Below are positions 40,367 to 49,590 of a stretch of DNA of 64,000 nt, piece by piece. Under the pieces are notes generated by a model, which was not told where the DNA came from, made no database searches, and saw only the letters and a program-made list of their open reading frames with translations. The stretch comes from Vibrio agarilyticus (GTDB lineage: Bacteria > Pseudomonadota > Gammaproteobacteria > Enterobacterales > Vibrionaceae): assembly GCF_012641465.1 (NCBI RefSeq), contig NZ_JABAIK010000015.1, forward strand, positions 39,426 through 103,425, given 5' to 3'. The position numbers and the translations under genes are program-made. The first letter of the stretch is position 1. Each line of letters starts with the position of its first letter.

Positions 40367-42499
40367 ATGATTGCTGCAATGAATAAACAATTGATCACCC
40401 TTGTGGGCACAAATACGCAACTGCTGATTGAAGTGGGCGACTTCGCTGAAATTCTCTATTGGGGGAATGCGCTACCAACCGGTCATGTGACTCCAACTGA
40501 GCGAATTGCGCTGGCTCGTCCAGTGCCTTATGGCCGCCTTGACAATGATGTGTCAATGACACTCTCGCCTGAACTTGCTCGTGGCGTGTTTAGCAGCCCT
40601 GGCCTTGAAGGGCATCGTGGCGCGCAAGACTGGGCGCCTGCGTTTGTGATTGAGCAATATGAACAGCAAGGTGATTCATTAACACTCACCAGTGTCGATT
40701 CTGTGGCAGGCTTGCGTTTAGTGAGTGAAATTGCTCTGGATAGTCACGATGTGGTCAAAACACGTCATACCCTCACCAACCTAAAGTCAGGCTTGTATAC
40801 CGTCAATCGCCTCGCCAACACTCTGCCGATGCCAGCACGAGCGCAAGAGTTAATGACTTACTACGGTCGTTGGGTTCATGAATTTCAAACAGAACGTTTG
40901 CCGCTATTGCATGGTGGTTATGTTCAAGAAAACCGTCGCGGTCGCACATCTCATGAACACTACCCAGCTCTTGTCGCGGGTACGCCTCACTTCGGTGAGC
41001 TACAAGGTGATGTTTGGGGCTTCCATTTTGCTTGGAGTGGCAACCACCGTTTGCGTGTTGATGCAAAAACAGATGGTCGCCGCTACATGCAGGCTGAAGT
41101 GATTTATCTGCCGGGTGAAATTAACCTTGCGGAAAACGAGTCACTGACAACACCTTGGCTGTACGCAAGTTATAGCGGTAATGGTTTGAACCAGATGAGT
41201 CAGCAGTTCCACCGTCATGTTCGTGGTGCGATTTTGCCGGCTGAGTTCCATCAAAAGCAGCGTCCAATTCATCTTAATACGTGGGAAGGGATCTATTTTG
41301 ACCACGATCCTAGCTACATCATGTCAATGGCGAGCCAGTCAGCACAGATGGGGGTTGAGCGTTTTATCATTGATGATGGCTGGTTTAAGGGGCGTAATGG
41401 CGATAAAGCGGGATTGGGAGATTGGTTCCTTTGCCAAGAAAAATACCCAGAAGGCTTGCATCAGGTCGTTGAACACGTCAATCAGCTCGGCATGGAGTTT
41501 GGACTGTGGTTTGAGCCTGAGATGATCAACAAAAACTCCGATTTATACCGTAACCATCCCGATTGGCTGCTAGCCGTTGAGGGCTATGAACAGCCAACGG
41601 GTCGCAACCAATATGTGATTGACTTGCAAAACCAAGCGGCATTTGACTACCTATTTGAACGTTTGGATCACTTTTTATCGACCTACAACATCGCTTATAT
41701 CAAATGGGATATGAACCGCGAAGTGGTGCAACCTGGACATCTCGGCCAAGCGGCAGCGCATGCGCAAACGCAGCGTTACTATGAGCTCGTTGATAAAGTG
41801 CGCGCCAAGCATCCAAGCGTTGAAATTGAGTCGTGTGCGGCGGGCGGTGGTCGTATTGATTATGAAGTGCTGAAACGTACCCACCGTTTTTGGGCATCCG
41901 ATAATAATGATGCGTTAGAGCGTCAAACGATTCAGCGCGGTATGAGCTATTTCTTCCCACCCGAAGTGATGGGAAGCCACATTGGCGCAAGTCACTGCCA
42001 CAGTACCCGTCGCCGGCATAGCATTGAATTTCGTGGACTGACGGCGTTGTTTGGCCATATGGGAATTGAGCTTGATCCGGTTGCAGAATGTGATGAAGAA
42101 AAGCAAGGTTTTGAGCGTTATATCGAACTGCACAAGACACTGCGTCCACTATTGCATTCGGGCACGTCGTGGCGCATTCCAACGGATGACCAAGCCCACC
42201 TTGTTCACGCAGTGGTCTCTGATGATCAACGTGAAGCTGTCGTGCTATTGGCACAATTGGCAATGCCAACTCATGCATTAAGTGGCCATTTGCGAATTCC
42301 CGGTTTAGCCAATAACACTCGTTACCGAGTGCAAGTGCTGGATAAACCATCAAACTACCAAGATATCGTTAATTATCAGCCGCCATGGACCGAAGAAGGT
42401 TGTGAATTGAGCGGAAGTTGGTGCGCAGAGGTGGGGTTGACCATGCCAGTATTGGATGCTGAAACTGCGATGCTGATTAAACTTGAGGCGATAGATTAA
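40367..42499 (+). CDS. alpha-galactosidase, GH36
   Basis: 710 residues, cytoplasmic. ATG at 40367 and another at 40379 are both possible; neither has a strong ribosome site. The GH36 barrel shows DDGWFKGRNGDKAGLGDW, GLWFEPEMIN, the nucleophile Asp in YIKWDMNR at about residue 448, ESCAAGGGRID and the acid/base Asp in FWASDNNDALER at about residue 511. Length and motifs match tetrameric bacterial GH36 enzymes such as AgaA or RafA. It would release galactose from melibiose and raffinose-type sugars brought in by the MelB-like symporter. Confidence 0.95.
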   Translation: MIAAMNKQLITLVGTNTQLLIEVGDFAEILYWGNALPTGHVTPTERIALARPVPYGRLDNDVSMTLSPELARGVFSSPGLEGHRGAQDWAPAFVIEQYEQQGDSLTLTSVDSVAGLRLVSEIALDSHDVVKTRHTLTNLKSGLYTVNRLANTLPMPARAQELMTYYGRWVHEFQTERLPLLHGGYVQENRRGRTSHEHYPALVAGTPHFGELQGDVWGFHFAWSGNHRLRVDAKTDGRRYMQAEVIYLPGEINLAENESLTTPWLYASYSGNGLNQMSQQFHRHVRGAILPAEFHQKQRPIHLNTWEGIYFDHDPSYIMSMASQSAQMGVERFIIDDGWFKGRNGDKAGLGDWFLCQEKYPEGLHQVVEHVNQLGMEFGLWFEPEMINKNSDLYRNHPDWLLAVEGYEQPTGRNQYVIDLQNQAAFDYLFERLDHFLSTYNIAYIKWDMNREVVQPGHLGQAAAHAQTQRYYELVDKVRAKHPSVEIESCAAGGGRIDYEVLKRTHRFWASDNNDALERQTIQRGMSYFFPPEVMGSHIGASHCHSTRRRHSIEFRGLTALFGHMGIELDPVAECDEEKQGFERYIELHKTLRPLLHSGTSWRIPTDDQAHLVHAVVSDDQREAVVLLAQLAMPTHALSGHLRIPGLANNTRYRVQVLDKPSNYQDIVNYQPPWTEEGCELSGSWCAEVGLTMPVLDAETAMLIKLEAID

Positions 42500-42509
42500 T
42501 TCCCCAATC

Positions 42510-42647
42510 TATACCCAAGTGACTTGGAGTTGCAGGTAGGCGGCAAACGAGCAAAGCCTCTGAGCACTTCGTGAACATAGACGAACTATGTGATGAGGTT
42601 TGTGAGAGCCAGCCAACACCCCTGCAACTTCAAGTGGTACGGGTATA
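42510..42647. repeat. ERIC-like repeat, copy 3 (variant ends, extended centre)
   Basis: 138 bp from TATACCCAAGTGACTTGG to GGTACGGGTATA, containing GTAGGCGGCAAACGAGC and CTATGTGATGAGGTTTGTGAG in reverse orientation to copies 1 and 2. The central dyad is longer than in other copies by about 10 bases (CACTTCGTG before the AACATAG arm), and one end carries the CAAGTGACTTGG variant shared with the 270-bp element. It follows the alpha-galactosidase stop. Confidence 0.8.
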
Positions 42648-42828
42648 TGCCCAAGTGACTTGGGTATACATTATTCCTATGTCGCGGAGTCGACAATTTG
42701 TGACAATCTTATGATTGTGTTTGCCGCATTTACGTTGTAGATGCGGTTTTTTTTATCTGTTTTTCCGCATATCAAAGAGCTGATTGAATAAGGTCATTAA
42801 TTAAAGTGACTGATAGTGAGTCTTTTTT

Positions 42829-42842
42829 TGGAATCGTTTCCG
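42829..42842. promoter_or_regulatory. GalR-type operator before symporter gene, distal
   Basis: TGGAATCGTTTCCG differs by two bases from the perfect palindrome. With the site at 42946 it forms a pair 117 bp apart, similar to the two-operator layout of the E. coli gal operon, where GalR dimers loop DNA. Confidence 0.65.
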
Positions 42843-42945
42843 GATTTTGTCGGAAGATATTCATGAAATTTTAGAGGCTCATCACTCAAAACGAGCGAGT
42901 TAATATCAAGAAAGGTGTTTGAGATCTCATTTTTATAAATTCAAT

Positions 42946-42959
42946 GGAAACGTTTCCAG
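42946..42959. promoter_or_regulatory. GalR-type operator before symporter gene, proximal
   Basis: TGGAAACGTTTCCA, a perfect copy, lies 132 bp before the symporter ATG. GATTGATCACAG just after it (42968-42979) may be part of a CRP site. Nothing else was found in 42648-43090. Confidence 0.8.
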
Positions 42960-43090
42960 TAGGGCGCGATTGATCACAGTAATGCTTTGTCAGCATAGGT
43001 AGGATAACCATCGAAATATAAATAAAAGTTGTCGACGCTTTGGCTTCGAGTTAGGCGAAATCAAAGTGATACGACGAAAAGGAACGCATT

Positions 43091-44473
43091 ATGTCTGATA
43101 AAATTTCGCTACAAACCAAACTCTCATACGGTTTGGGTGCGCTGGGTAAAGATTTTGCTTGTGCGCCGATCTACATCTTTCTTATGTTCTACTTCACCGA
43201 CGTTGCTGGTCTTTCTGCGGCGTTTGTCGGTACTGTTTTTCTCGCGGCGCGTATTATTGATGCCATTACAGACCCTATGATGGGGGTTATTGTTGATAAC
43301 ACTCGTTCGCGTTTTGGTAAATTCCGTCCTTGGATTGTGATTGGCACACTTTTAAATGCCATCGTACTTATCGGTTTATTTAGCACTCACATGTTTGAAG
43401 GGACGGCGCTGTATATTTATGCCGCTGCGGCCTATATTCTTTGGGGCTTGACTTATACCATTATGGATATTCCTTATTGGTCAATGATCCCGGCGCTATC
43501 TAGCTCTCGTCAAGAGCGCGAAAAATTGGTGGTTTGGCCACGTCTTTTTGCCAGTCTCGCGTGGTTTATTACTGGTACATATGGCCTGCACATTGTGGGT
43601 GAATTAGGTAATGGTGACCAAGGTAACGGCTTCTTTAATGTGGCCGTGTTGATTGCAGTACTGTTCGTCATGAGCGCCTTTTTGATTGCGCGTAATGTCA
43701 AAGAGCAAACCAATACCGCTGCATCAGTAGAGAAGTTCAATTTCAAAGATGTATTGACCATCATTGGTAAGAACGACCAGCTAAAAGCGCTTATTGGTAC
43801 GGTGCTTTCGTTCCAAATCGCTAACCTGCTGGTGGGTGGCTTCGCGATTTACTACTTCTCTTACGCATTGGGCGACCCTGAACTGTTCCCAATTTACATG
43901 ATGGTGGCGGGTGTTGCTGAAGTGGCGGGTGTGTTCTTGTTCCCACGTATCGCGGCAGTACTGCCTCGTAAATTCCTATGGTTGATTGCAAGTGGTTGTG
44001 CGGTGCTATCGTGCGTATTACTACTTATCATGGGTCTGGTTGCGCCAGGCAGTGCGCTGCTGATTGGTCTATCAGGCGCGGCAATTAAGTTTGGCGTAGG
44101 CATTGCGAACGCGCTTCAAACTGTGATGTTGGCAGACGTGGTCGACTACGGCGAGCACAAAACAGGCCGCCGCAGTGAAAGTGTTATCTTCTCAGTGCAA
44201 ACCATGCTGGTAAAATTTGCTGGCGCAGCGGGTGGCTTTATCGTGGGTATCGGGCTGTCATTGGTGGGTTACGTACCCAACGTCGAGCAATCTGAAAGCA
44301 CAATTATGGGGCTTCAGTTTATGATGATTGGCTTACCTGCGGTGATGATGCTTCTAAGCGGAATTATCTATAAGCGTTACTACCGTCTTCACGATGGTTT
44401 TGATAAAGAGGCTCATGATTTGAATGCAGCAAAATCAGTCGAGACACACGCTGAAGAAAATGCGATTGCATAA
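43091..44473 (+). CDS. MelB-like sugar:cation symporter (GPH family)
   Basis: 460 residues with about 12 membrane segments. SYGLGALGKDFACAPI and DPMMGVIVDNTRSRFGKFRPW, with the cation-binding Asp residues and the following loop, are signatures of the glycoside-pentoside-hexuronide family. DYGEHKTGRRSESVIFS is the conserved cytoplasmic motif in the second half. It probably imports melibiose or other galactosides with sodium or protons. It follows the alpha-galactosidase gene with two GalR-type operators in front. Confidence 0.93.
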   Translation: MSDKISLQTKLSYGLGALGKDFACAPIYIFLMFYFTDVAGLSAAFVGTVFLAARIIDAITDPMMGVIVDNTRSRFGKFRPWIVIGTLLNAIVLIGLFSTHMFEGTALYIYAAAAYILWGLTYTIMDIPYWSMIPALSSSRQEREKLVVWPRLFASLAWFITGTYGLHIVGELGNGDQGNGFFNVAVLIAVLFVMSAFLIARNVKEQTNTAASVEKFNFKDVLTIIGKNDQLKALIGTVLSFQIANLLVGGFAIYYFSYALGDPELFPIYMMVAGVAEVAGVFLFPRIAAVLPRKFLWLIASGCAVLSCVLLLIMGLVAPGSALLIGLSGAAIKFGVGIANALQTVMLADVVDYGEHKTGRRSESVIFSVQTMLVKFAGAAGGFIVGIGLSLVGYVPNVEQSESTIMGLQFMMIGLPAVMMLLSGIIYKRYYRLHDGFDKEAHDLNAAKSVETHAEENAIA

Positions 44474-44495
44474 GCATTACTTTGAGTAAGTTAGC

Positions 44496-44532
44496 GCCCC
44501 CATCGAGGTGAATCCCGATGGGGGCTTTTTTT
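44496..44532 (+). terminator. terminator after the symporter gene
   Basis: GCCCCCATCG (44496-44505) and CGATGGGGGC (44516-44525) pair perfectly and seven T residues follow. It closes the galactoside locus. Confidence 0.92.
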
Positions 44533-44606
44533 ATGGGATTTGTGATGCGTCAACGCGGGGATTTTAGTAGACTTGGCGACCATTTTTGTGAGTTTGAGGC
44601 ACGCTA

Positions 44607-45122
44607 ATGCATACCCTATTGCGGTACATTCATGGCTATCCTGTCAATATTGTTGAGCAGGTGAGCGGCTTAGTTGAACGCAATCAGTTGATCCCTTGGT
44701 TTGAACAGCGTTATCCCACACGCCATACTATTCAAAGCGAGAAAGCGCTGTATGACTATGCAATGGCGATAAAAAATCAGTACATGAAAAAAACCGCAGT
44801 GGTGAGTAAGGTGGTTTACGACAGTAAAATTCACCTCATCAACCACGCGCTTGGGCTTAACACGGCGATCAGCCGTAATCATGGTGGTAAACTCAAAGCG
44901 AAGAATGAGATTCGAATAGCGAGTGTTTTTAAGCATGCGCCAGAGCCGCTACTGCGAATGTTAGTGGTGCACGAATTAGCCCACCTTCGCGAAAAAAACC
45001 ATGATAAAGCGTTTTATCAGCTCTGCTGTCACATGGAGCCTGATTACCACCAATTCGAATTTGATGCGCGCTTGTTTATGATGGTGAATGAGTTAAAGGC
45101 GCAGCAGGTAAAAGCGCAATGA
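44607..45122 (+). CDS. YgjP-like metal-dependent hydrolase (DUF45)
   Basis: 171 residues, similar in size to E. coli YgjP (167). The zinc-binding motif HELAHLREKNH (about residues 126-136) has HExxH, and KLKAKNEIRIAS precedes it as in the DUF45/WLM metallopeptidase-like group. The activity of the family is not established. It overlaps the rlmF start by 4 bases (ATGA), so the two are translationally coupled. Confidence 0.85.
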   Translation: MHTLLRYIHGYPVNIVEQVSGLVERNQLIPWFEQRYPTRHTIQSEKALYDYAMAIKNQYMKKTAVVSKVVYDSKIHLINHALGLNTAISRNHGGKLKAKNEIRIASVFKHAPEPLLRMLVVHELAHLREKNHDKAFYQLCCHMEPDYHQFEFDARLFMMVNELKAQQVKAQ

Positions 45123-46291
45123 AAATAAAACCGACTAATTCAACGCAAAAGAATGTGCGAGCGCCAAAGCGAACGCCAAAAAAGACGCCAAAGGCCGCAG
45201 CAATTACCCAAGGTGCAAAACGTGGTACTAAACCGACGAATAAAAAAACTCGCATAAGTACACCTCAAGTTGCTGAACATATCGATTTTCGCCGCCAAAC
45301 CAAAAGCGGGTTGCACTCGAAAAATCGTCATCATGGACGTTATGATTTGGGGCAATTGGTCAAGGTGCTCCCTGCGTTAGCGCCCCATATTGTGCGCACA
45401 CCGGCAGGAGAGCAAAGCATTAATTTCTCCGATCCTCTGGCGGTAAAATTATTGAATAAAGCCATTTTGTTGGTCGATTATGGCGTGCAGCATTGGGACA
45501 TTCCGAATGGATTTTTATGCCCGCCAATTCCAGGTCGTGCCGATTACATTCATCGTGTGGCAGAGCTTTTGGATGGCGAGCGCAAGGGCGGCTTTCGTCA
45601 TAATGCGGTTCATATGCTTGATATCGGCGCTGGTGCAAACTGCATCTATCCTTTGGTGGCGGCAGCAGAATATGGGTGGAATGTGGTTGGGTCTGATATC
45701 GACCCGCGCTCCATTGATAATGCGCAAGCCATTGTTAACGCCAACCCGCAATTTCAGCCGCGCATTGTTTTACGCCGTCAATCAAAAACGGACTCGATTT
45801 TTAAAGGCATTATTTTGCCAACTGACCGGTTTGATATCACCACATGCAATCCACCGTTTCATCGCTCGGCTGAAGAGGCCAATGCGGGAACTCAGCGTAA
45901 AATCGCTAACTTAGCGGCAAACAAGGTGAAACGTGGCAGTGAAAATTTGGCTAAGATGCGCCAAAACGTTGCATCAAAGCCCCGTAACACCTCACTGAAT
46001 TTTGGGGGCCAAAATGCCGAGTTGTGGTGTCCGGGCGGTGAAGCGGCATTTGTGGCACAAATGGCCATCGAAAGTCGGGATTTTGCTACGCAAGTGCTCT
46101 GGTTTAGCACGCTGATCTCGAAAAAAGAGAATGTTACGCCTCTGTGCGAGCAATTAAGCGCATTGGGCGTGAAAGCGATGCGAGTGATTGAAATGAGCCA
46201 AGGCCAGAAAGTGAGCCGTTTGGTGGCGTGGAGCTTTCTTGATGCGCCATTACGTCGTCAGTGGGCAGAGCTAGCAGGCCTCAAGGCGTGA
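45119..46291 (+). CDS. rlmF: 23S rRNA (adenine-1618-N6)-methyltransferase
   Basis: 390 residues. A basic N-terminal tail (residues 1-50, many KxTPKK-like repeats) precedes the Methyltransf_10 domain, with the SAM-binding MLDIGAGANCIYPL (about 163-176), a GSDIDPRSI acidic loop and the catalytic CNPPFH (about 243-248). The E. coli enzyme is 308 residues, so the tail is extra; its composition suggests RNA binding. It methylates A1618 of 23S rRNA. The 3' end overlaps the convergent TPR gene by 11 bases. Confidence 0.95.
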   Translation: MKIKPTNSTQKNVRAPKRTPKKTPKAAAITQGAKRGTKPTNKKTRISTPQVAEHIDFRRQTKSGLHSKNRHHGRYDLGQLVKVLPALAPHIVRTPAGEQSINFSDPLAVKLLNKAILLVDYGVQHWDIPNGFLCPPIPGRADYIHRVAELLDGERKGGFRHNAVHMLDIGAGANCIYPLVAAAEYGWNVVGSDIDPRSIDNAQAIVNANPQFQPRIVLRRQSKTDSIFKGIILPTDRFDITTCNPPFHRSAEEANAGTQRKIANLAANKVKRGSENLAKMRQNVASKPRNTSLNFGGQNAELWCPGGEAAFVAQMAIESRDFATQVLWFSTLISKKENVTPLCEQLSALGVKAMRVIEMSQGQKVSRLVAWSFLDAPLRRQWAELAGLKA

Positions 46292-47018
46292 TTTGATTTT
46301 GGTAGCGTTGGGCTAATGATATGTTTCCCGCTTGTGTTTCCAGCGTGACTAATAGTTTTAGTGAACTTTTGCGAGCGCCGTAAATTTGGTTGAACTGCAT
46401 CAAGCGTGCTCGAGCTTGCACGAGTAAGTCATCATCAATTTCCAACTTTGCCAGCTGCAATAATGAGTTTGGTCTGTTGGCGTCATAATCGAGCGTGCGG
46501 GCAAAATAGTGCTGCGCGCGCTGCGAGTTCCCGGATTTCAATGCACAAAAACCGGCATTTTCATAACTGTCAGCGATGCCGACGTAATTTGGCAGGGCGA
46601 TAGCGCGGTTAAACAGTGTGTCCGCCTCACGATAATTGCCTTGTTTGCAAAGATAAGTTGCATAAAGGTGGAGCACGTCACCATTGGTGCGATGTGTCGC
46701 CATCGCTTGAGAATAAAATGTTTGTGCTCGCTGGTTATTTCCGACCAATTCATAATAGTGAGCAAGTGTTAATTGCGCGCGATAATAGCTCGGAGCGTGT
46801 TGATACGCCTTTTGAAAATTTTCCAGAGCGCGAATTTTGTCACCTTGCTCCAGATAGGCCAGTCCAAGTGTGATACGAGATTGCGCTTTTTCAATGGGAT
46901 TTGCTTTGACAGCAACGCGTTTCCCTTCGGTGCGTCCCTTGTCAGTAATAGTAACGCAACCGGTCAAGAGCAGAGCAAAGCATAGGAAAGACGAAGATAA
47001 ACCACGGACACACTTCAT
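46281..47018 (-). CDS. TPR-repeat lipoprotein, PilF/PilW-like
   Basis: A lipoprotein signal (FALLLTGC) is followed by four or five tetratricopeptide repeats, for example ITLGLAYLEQGDKIRALENFQKAY (core LAYLEQGDKIRALENF), LTLAHYYELVGNNQRAQTFY and YLCKQGNYREADTLFNRAI. Order and length match the type IV pilus pilotin PilF/PilW, which helps secretin assembly. Genuine pilW normally sits near rlmN and rodZ; here it does not, so this may be a paralogue. Start ATG at 47018 or GTG at 47027 are both possible; neither has a good ribosome site. Confidence 0.72.
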   Translation of the reverse strand: MKCVRGLSSSFLCFALLLTGCVTITDKGRTEGKRVAVKANPIEKAQSRITLGLAYLEQGDKIRALENFQKAYQHAPSYYRAQLTLAHYYELVGNNQRAQTFYSQAMATHRTNGDVLHLYATYLCKQGNYREADTLFNRAIALPNYVGIADSYENAGFCALKSGNSQRAQHYFARTLDYDANRPNSLLQLAKLEIDDDLLVQARARLMQFNQIYGARKSSLKLLVTLETQAGNISLAQRYQNQITP

Positions 47019-47152
47019 GTTTGACACTCTATGGCAAGAATAAACACCATGATAACCAACCGAGAAAGCGTCAGGCAGGATAGGGCGCCAAGATGCGAGG
47101 GACTCAACATTCTTGGCGTATTAAATAACCTATTTGTTGTTTGAACTTAAGG

Positions 47153-48094
47153 TTAATCGTCTTTGGTAAAAGCCGATTCACTGAACTTATCTAAATCGTA
47201 AGGGGTTTGCTGATAAACGCAGTAGTTAAGCCAATTTGAAAACAGCAGATGGCCATGGCTACGCCAGCTGGCACTTGGTGGCTGAGAAGGGTCATCATTA
47301 GGGTAATAGTTAACGGGGATGATTGGATCCATTCCTTCGCCTAAATCTCGCACATATTCATTGTGCAGTGTCTGAGCATCATATTCGGGATGTCCGGTCA
47401 CAAACACGTTCCGTTTATCTTTGGTTGCTGCGAGGTACACGCCAGCGGTCTCTGACGTTGCCAATATTTCAAGGTCGGTATGCTCGGCCAAATAGTCGGC
47501 TGAGAAGTCGGCATAGCGTGAGTGCGGTGCCAAAAACGTATCATCAAACCCGCGCAAAATAGGGTGGTAAGGAGAGTGAATTTGATGCGCATAAACGCCA
47601 GAGAGCTTTTCTTTACGAGTGCGTTTGGGTAGGTCGTACAAGAGTTTTAACCCCGCTTGCGCGGCCCAACACACATACAGCGTTGATGTGACGTGATCTT
47701 TTGCCCATGTCATTATGGTTTGTAGGTGGTCCCAATAAATCACATCTTCAAATTGAACCAGACCAAGTGGCGCGCCGGTGATGATTAGGCCATCAAAGTT
47801 ACGCGTTTTAACCATCTCAAATTGGCGGTAAAAGGTGTCCAGATGCTCCGTGGGCGTGTTCTTGCTTGGGCGATTATCAATGCGCAGCAGCTCCACATCA
47901 ACTTGCAGTGGGCTGTTCGATAGCAAACGCAGAAATTGAGTTTCCGTCTCAATTTTCTTTGGCATCAGATTGAGAATCAGTACGCGTAGTGGGCGGATCT
48001 CTTGGCTAGCGGCCCGCGTCATGTTCATCACAAAAATATTCTCGTTGCGTAAAATGTCGGATGCGGGCAATTGATCGGGTATACGAATAGGCAC
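47153..48094 (-). CDS. metA: homoserine O-succinyltransferase
   Basis: 313 residues, GTG start at 48094 with AGGGAG upstream at spacing 6. [20 protein letters not shown] and [17 protein letters not shown] are the standard MetA start; the catalytic Cys is in VCWAAQAGL at about residue 142, His in TGHPEYD at about 235, and the Glu follows it. It makes O-succinylhomoserine (or the acetyl form in some members) for methionine synthesis. A MetJ operator lies 81 bp upstream. Confidence 0.96.
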   Translation of the reverse strand: MPIRIPDQLPASDILRNENIFVMNMTRAASQEIRPLRVLILNLMPKKIETETQFLRLLSNSPLQVDVELLRIDNRPSKNTPTEHLDTFYRQFEMVKTRNFDGLIITGAPLGLVQFEDVIYWDHLQTIMTWAKDHVTSTLYVCWAAQAGLKLLYDLPKRTRKEKLSGVYAHQIHSPYHPILRGFDDTFLAPHSRYADFSADYLAEHTDLEILATSETAGVYLAATKDKRNVFVTGHPEYDAQTLHNEYVRDLGEGMDPIIPVNYYPNDDPSQPPSASWRSHGHLLFSNWLNYCVYQQTPYDLDKFSESAFTKDD

Positions 48095-48174
48095 AGCTTT
48101 CTCCCTAAGCTATTGATCACGTGTTACTTGTCCTACTCAAGGCGACGGCATTTCATAAAGTAATGAAAACGGTC

Positions 48175-48198
48175 AAAAGTCTGGACGTCTATACATCC
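48175..48198. promoter_or_regulatory. MetJ operator (three tandem met boxes)
   Basis: Three adjacent 8-mers, AAAAGTCT, GGACGTCT and ATACATCC, match the met-box consensus AGACGTCT at 6, 7 and 5 positions. MetJ binds two or more adjacent boxes when S-adenosylmethionine is plentiful. The site is correctly placed for repression of metA. Confidence 0.7.
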
Positions 48199-48364
48199 AA
48201 ATTAACCGATTTTTCCGAGGCTGTCGACCTCGTGGGCGTAGAATTTTTTACTGAATATGGCGTTGTGACAGAGTTTTGCCTAAGCCACCGTTAAAATGCT
48301 TGCGGCGTTGCGGCTTTGCTCGTACTTTGAAACGTGCGTCACCTTTATGTAGAACGAGTACCCA

Positions 48365-49057
48365 ATGACCAATATCTTTTTGATTGTCGCAGTATTAGTG
48401 GTTTTGTTTTGGCTAATTCAAAAGTTCATCATTAAACCCAACAAGACAATTGAGTTTCACTATCGTCAAAAAGGCGCGATGTTGAATGCACAAGAAGTGG
48501 CATTTTTTAATGCGTTAAAAGAAGCGGTGGGAAATCATGGAGTGGTGTTTGCCAAAGTCAACATCGCTAATGTATTGGCGCCGCGTAACATTAAAAGTCA
48601 AAAGCAGTACGGTTTTGCCGTAAACCGCATTGCACGTTACCACTTTGATTTCGTCATCTGTGACTCAAGAACTTTTGAACCTCGAGTGATCATCGAACTT
48701 GATAACGGTAAACCGCTTGAAAAAGCGAAAATGGAACGACAAAAGTTACTCATTCAGCTGTGTAAAAGTGCCAATTTGCCGTTAATTGGTGGCTCGGTAA
48801 AATACAGTTATCAGGTGGGTAAGCTGCGCCGTTTACTGGCTGCCCATATTGATTTGATTGAGCCAGAGCGTGAAGTGCGATTTTGTAAAAAATGCCGCAG
48901 CCCCATGGTGTTGCGCACCGCAACCCACGGCGAATTTAAAGGGCGTCGCTTTTTTACTTGCTCTCGCCAGCCAAATTGTACCTACACGGAAAATTACAAT
49001 GTGGTGTTTGAAAACGATGAGGCTGAGCAGAAGTTGCCGCTCAACAGCGACGTTTAA
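48365..49057 (+). CDS. DUF2726 protein with topoisomerase-type zinc ribbon
   Basis: 230 residues. An N-terminal membrane anchor (IFLIVAVLVVLFWLIQKFI) is followed by a DUF2726 domain, a restriction-endonuclease-like fold seen in FDFVICDSRTFEPRVIIELDNGK (core VIIELDNGK with E-x-D). The C-terminus has a zinc ribbon: CKKCRSP about 24 residues before CSRQPNC, as in topoisomerase C-terminal fingers. Such proteins are widely conserved in Vibrio; the function is unknown. It is transcribed toward the tRNA cluster. Confidence 0.82.
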   Translation: MTNIFLIVAVLVVLFWLIQKFIIKPNKTIEFHYRQKGAMLNAQEVAFFNALKEAVGNHGVVFAKVNIANVLAPRNIKSQKQYGFAVNRIARYHFDFVICDSRTFEPRVIIELDNGKPLEKAKMERQKLLIQLCKSANLPLIGGSVKYSYQVGKLRRLLAAHIDLIEPEREVRFCKKCRSPMVLRTATHGEFKGRRFFTCSRQPNCTYTENYNVVFENDEAEQKLPLNSDV

Positions 49058-49236
49058 TTCAATTGAAAGGCGATGGTGATATTCAAAAAAATGTGAGAGC
49101 AATCATCTATTGATGACGAGTGTCGCTCTATTTTTGGTCTAATTGCTGGCGATTAAAGCAAACGAGCCATACAAAGCAAATTTCTACTTGCGTCATCCAC
49201 AGCGGATCGCTAATATCCTCCTCGTTCTCAAGGAAT

Positions 49237-49313
49237 GCGTCCGTAGCTCAGTTGGTTAGAGTATCGCCTTGACATGGCGGGGGTCGGTGGTTCGAGTCCA
49301 CTCGGACGCACCA
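49237..49313 (+). tRNA. tRNA-Val (GAC), copy 1
   Basis: 77 nt including encoded CCA. The acceptor stem GCGTCCG pairs with CGGACGC; the anticodon loop CTTGACATG contains GAC; TTCGAGTCC is the T-loop. It is almost identical to E. coli tRNA-Val(GAC). Confidence 0.97.
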
Positions 49314-49350
49314 TTCTTTTAGAGTGGTTAGCTTGAGAACGAAGCACAAT

Positions 49351-49427
49351 GCGTCCATAGCTCAGTTGGTTAGAGTACTACCTTGACATGGTAGGGGTCG
49401 GCAGTTCGAGTCTGCCTGGACGCACCA
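49351..49427 (+). tRNA. tRNA-Val (GAC), copy 2
   Basis: 77 nt with CCA. The acceptor stem GCGTCCA pairs with TGGACGC, and the anticodon stem and T stem carry compensated changes compared with copy 1. Anticodon GAC. Confidence 0.97.
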
Positions 49428-49464
49428 TCTCTTTTTGAATTTTTATGCAAAAGAGATAAAGTCT

Positions 49465-49541
49465 GGATCCGTAGCTCAGTTGGTTAGAGTACCGCCTTGA
49501 CATGGCGGGGGTCGGCGATTCGAGTTCGCCCGGATCCACCA
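49465..49541 (+). tRNA. tRNA-Val (GAC), copy 3, probable island integration site
   Basis: 77 nt with CCA. The acceptor stem is GGATCCG/CGGATCC, unlike copies 1 and 2, and the T stem is also different, yet all pairs are kept. Anticodon GAC. It is the last gene before the genomic island. A frame on the opposite strand across these tRNAs (49378-49656) is not a gene. Confidence 0.97.
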
Positions 49542-49565
49542 TATTAGTTCTTATAGAACAAGCAC

Positions 49566-49590
49566 AAAGCCAAGCATTACGCTTGGCTTT
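49566..49590 (+). terminator. terminator of the tRNA-Val cluster
   Basis: AAAGCCAAGC (49566-49575) and GCTTGGCTTT (49581-49590) pair perfectly, followed by GTTGT. It lies 24 bp after the last tRNA. Confidence 0.82.

Noticed and set aside
41700-42353. 217-residue minus-strand frame
   Set aside because: It is antisense to the GH36 gene, whose catalytic motifs are intact in the plus frame.
48095-48364. SAM riboswitch upstream of metA
   Set aside because: No riboswitch fold was apparent; tandem met boxes explain control by MetJ.
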